DNA of 64,000 bases. Origin: an uncultured Lachnospiraceae bacterium. GTDB lineage: Bacteria > Bacillota > Clostridia > Lachnospirales > Lachnospiraceae. Below the pieces are notes generated by a model. It saw nothing but the letters and a program-made list of their open reading frames with translations. It had not been told where the DNA came from and searched no databases. The position numbers and the translations under genes were made by a program. Positions 63,471 to 64,000 of this stretch are shown here, one piece after another. Within the stretch, counting starts at the first letter, position 1, and each line of letters opens with the position of its first letter. The stretch lies in assembly GCA_947172645.1 (NCBI GenBank), contig CAMWBY010000009.1, positions 1-64,000 of the forward strand. The letters run 5' to 3'.

Positions 63471-63557
63471 AATTATTTTATCATAAAAAGCCGGATTGGG
63501 TAGTAGCGTTCACCGCTGTGGCTATGGTGGCATGCCCTGTCGTCAAGGTACCTATCG

Positions 63558-63761
63558 ATGCGGATGACGATTGAGGATTTTGTCCACATTTCATGTGAGC
63601 GAAGGTGCTTCCCAAAATGGGGAGCGCTATTTTCTTATGTCGTGGAAAAGTATTTCGGAGTGAAAAGCAAATGGGAAATAGCTTCTAGCCTCAATATATT
63701 TGAAAGCAAACACTATTACAGTCAAAAACAATCAAAAGAATATAACAGGAGGATGCAGTGA
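63558..63761 (+). CDS. Small uncharacterised protein (67 aa), coupled to the next gene
   Basis: A 67-residue frame, MRMTIEDFVHISCERRCFPKWG, then VVEKYFGVKSKWEIASSLN and a polar tail. No family recognised and the ribosome site is weak (AAGG upstream). The stop overlaps the GTG of the next small gene by four bases (GTGA). Its own last 15 bases carry the AGGAGG of that gene. This coupling is the main reason to accept it. Confidence 0.5.
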   Translation: MRMTIEDFVHISCERRCFPKWGALFSYVVEKYFGVKSKWEIASSLNIFESKHYYSQKQSKEYNRRMQ

Positions 63762-63916
63762 AAAAAGAGAAACTAAGAAGAAAACCATGTGCCAAATGCC
63801 CTTATACACTGGGACTGGTAAAAACGGTGGCCAATCCCTGCCCGGCGTGTAAGCACAACGGCTACAGCTCTTATGAATGGTTCCTGAAAATGCAGAGCCA
63901 GGGGAAAGAGACGTAG
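63758..63916 (+). CDS. Small zinc-ribbon-like protein (52 aa)
   Basis: Starts at GTG 63758 behind a perfect AGGAGG (63747-63752, five-base spacer). The product begins KKEKLRRKPCAKCPYTLGLV and has a second knuckle CPACKHNGYSSYEW, so two C-x-x-C pairs about 20 residues apart, a rubredoxin/zinc-ribbon-like layout. It is coupled by a GTGA overlap to the gene before it. Its function is unknown. Confidence 0.6.
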   Translation: MKKEKLRRKPCAKCPYTLGLVKTVANPCPACKHNGYSSYEWFLKMQSQGKET

Positions 63917-63918
63917 TG

Positions 63919-64000
63919 ATGCAATGGAGTGGGCATATTGTCCGAATATATTCTATTCAGCAGTTCGTGAAATTGCCAAAAGATTTAGGAGTGTTAAAGG
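63919..64000 (+). CDS. Possible start of a further gene running off the window
   Basis: From the ATG at 63919 the frame reads MQWSGHIVRIYSIQQFVKLP and stays open to the end. The alternative frame from 63925 reads MEWAYCPNIFYSAVREIAKR and is also open. Bases 63938-63981 are the right copy of the short direct repeat. In the left copy the same frame as the first option carries a UGA. Which frame is used cannot be decided from 80 bases. Confidence 0.3.
   Translation, partial: MQWSGHIVRIYSIQQFVKLPKDLGVLK
63938..63981 (+). repeat. Short direct repeat, right copy
   Basis: The counterpart of 57898-57941 in direct orientation. Together the copies bracket the AAA+/352-aa/Sel1 operon and the small genes. 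Confidence 0.7.

Overview
The window looks like the chromosome of a motile, low-to-mid GC Firmicute, most likely a gut Lachnospiraceae (class Clostridia). Reasons: strong AGGAGG ribosome sites, AddAB instead of RecBCD, a clostridial-type flagellin, a MetNIQ transporter with an Ala/Glu/Asp-rich lipoprotein linker, a NupNOPQ-type nucleoside ABC transporter, GH13/GH31/GH130 glycan enzymes and MscL with a C-terminal CxxC ribbon. No rRNA, tRNA, CRISPR array or intact transposase was seen.

Layout. 1-0.6 kb: 3' end of a flagellin gene. 0.9-4.6 kb: LacI-family regulator with a promoter and two abutting palindromic operators, then glycogen phosphorylase. 4.6-9.1 kb: AT-richer accessory stretch (Uma2-type nuclease-like protein, two gene remnants, AlbA_2/HATPase protein, metallophosphoesterase, PNPOx-like protein, small ORF). 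9.2-16.2 kb: alpha-glucoside block with two GH13 enzymes divergent from a GH31 alpha-glucosidase whose frame is broken at a 14-G tract, then a second LacI regulator. 16.2-20.6 kb: cysK and metNIQ (sulfur amino acids). 20.7-23.7 kb: AAA-ATPase-like/PD-(D/E)XK protein and an esterase with an in-frame UGA. 24-31.8 kb: EamA-like protein plus addB-addA. 31.8-34.8 kb: K+ uptake pair (TrkH/KtrB and TrkA/KtrA) with a nucleotidyltransferase-HEPN pair between them. 35-40.8 kb: nucleoside ABC transporter on the minus strand. 41-46 kb: heterodimeric ABC exporter and a GH130 phosphorylase. 46-49.8 kb: ECF sigma, membrane protein, ABC ATPase and ABC permease (minus strand). 50-53.4 kb: OFA-type MFS transporter, FAD/Rieske oxidoreductase, mscL.

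53.5-64 kb is the most unusual part, an accessory island of modules separated by degenerate direct repeats. A 1032-residue membrane protein with a NACHT-like NTPase core and its own consensus promoter lies between two decayed copies of an Rpn/PD-(D/E)XK-type gene. It is followed by a tight operon of a Ycf46/Vps4-like AAA+ ATPase, an unrecognised 352-residue Ala/Gly-rich helical protein and a 14-repeat Sel1 protein, then three small ORFs. A second ~40-bp direct repeat brackets that operon. The AAA+/helical/Sel1 set is the best candidate for an undescribed system; its function, including any role in defence, is inference.

All calls rest on reading the sequence and translations; no database search was run. 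Promoter and operator calls are pattern matches.
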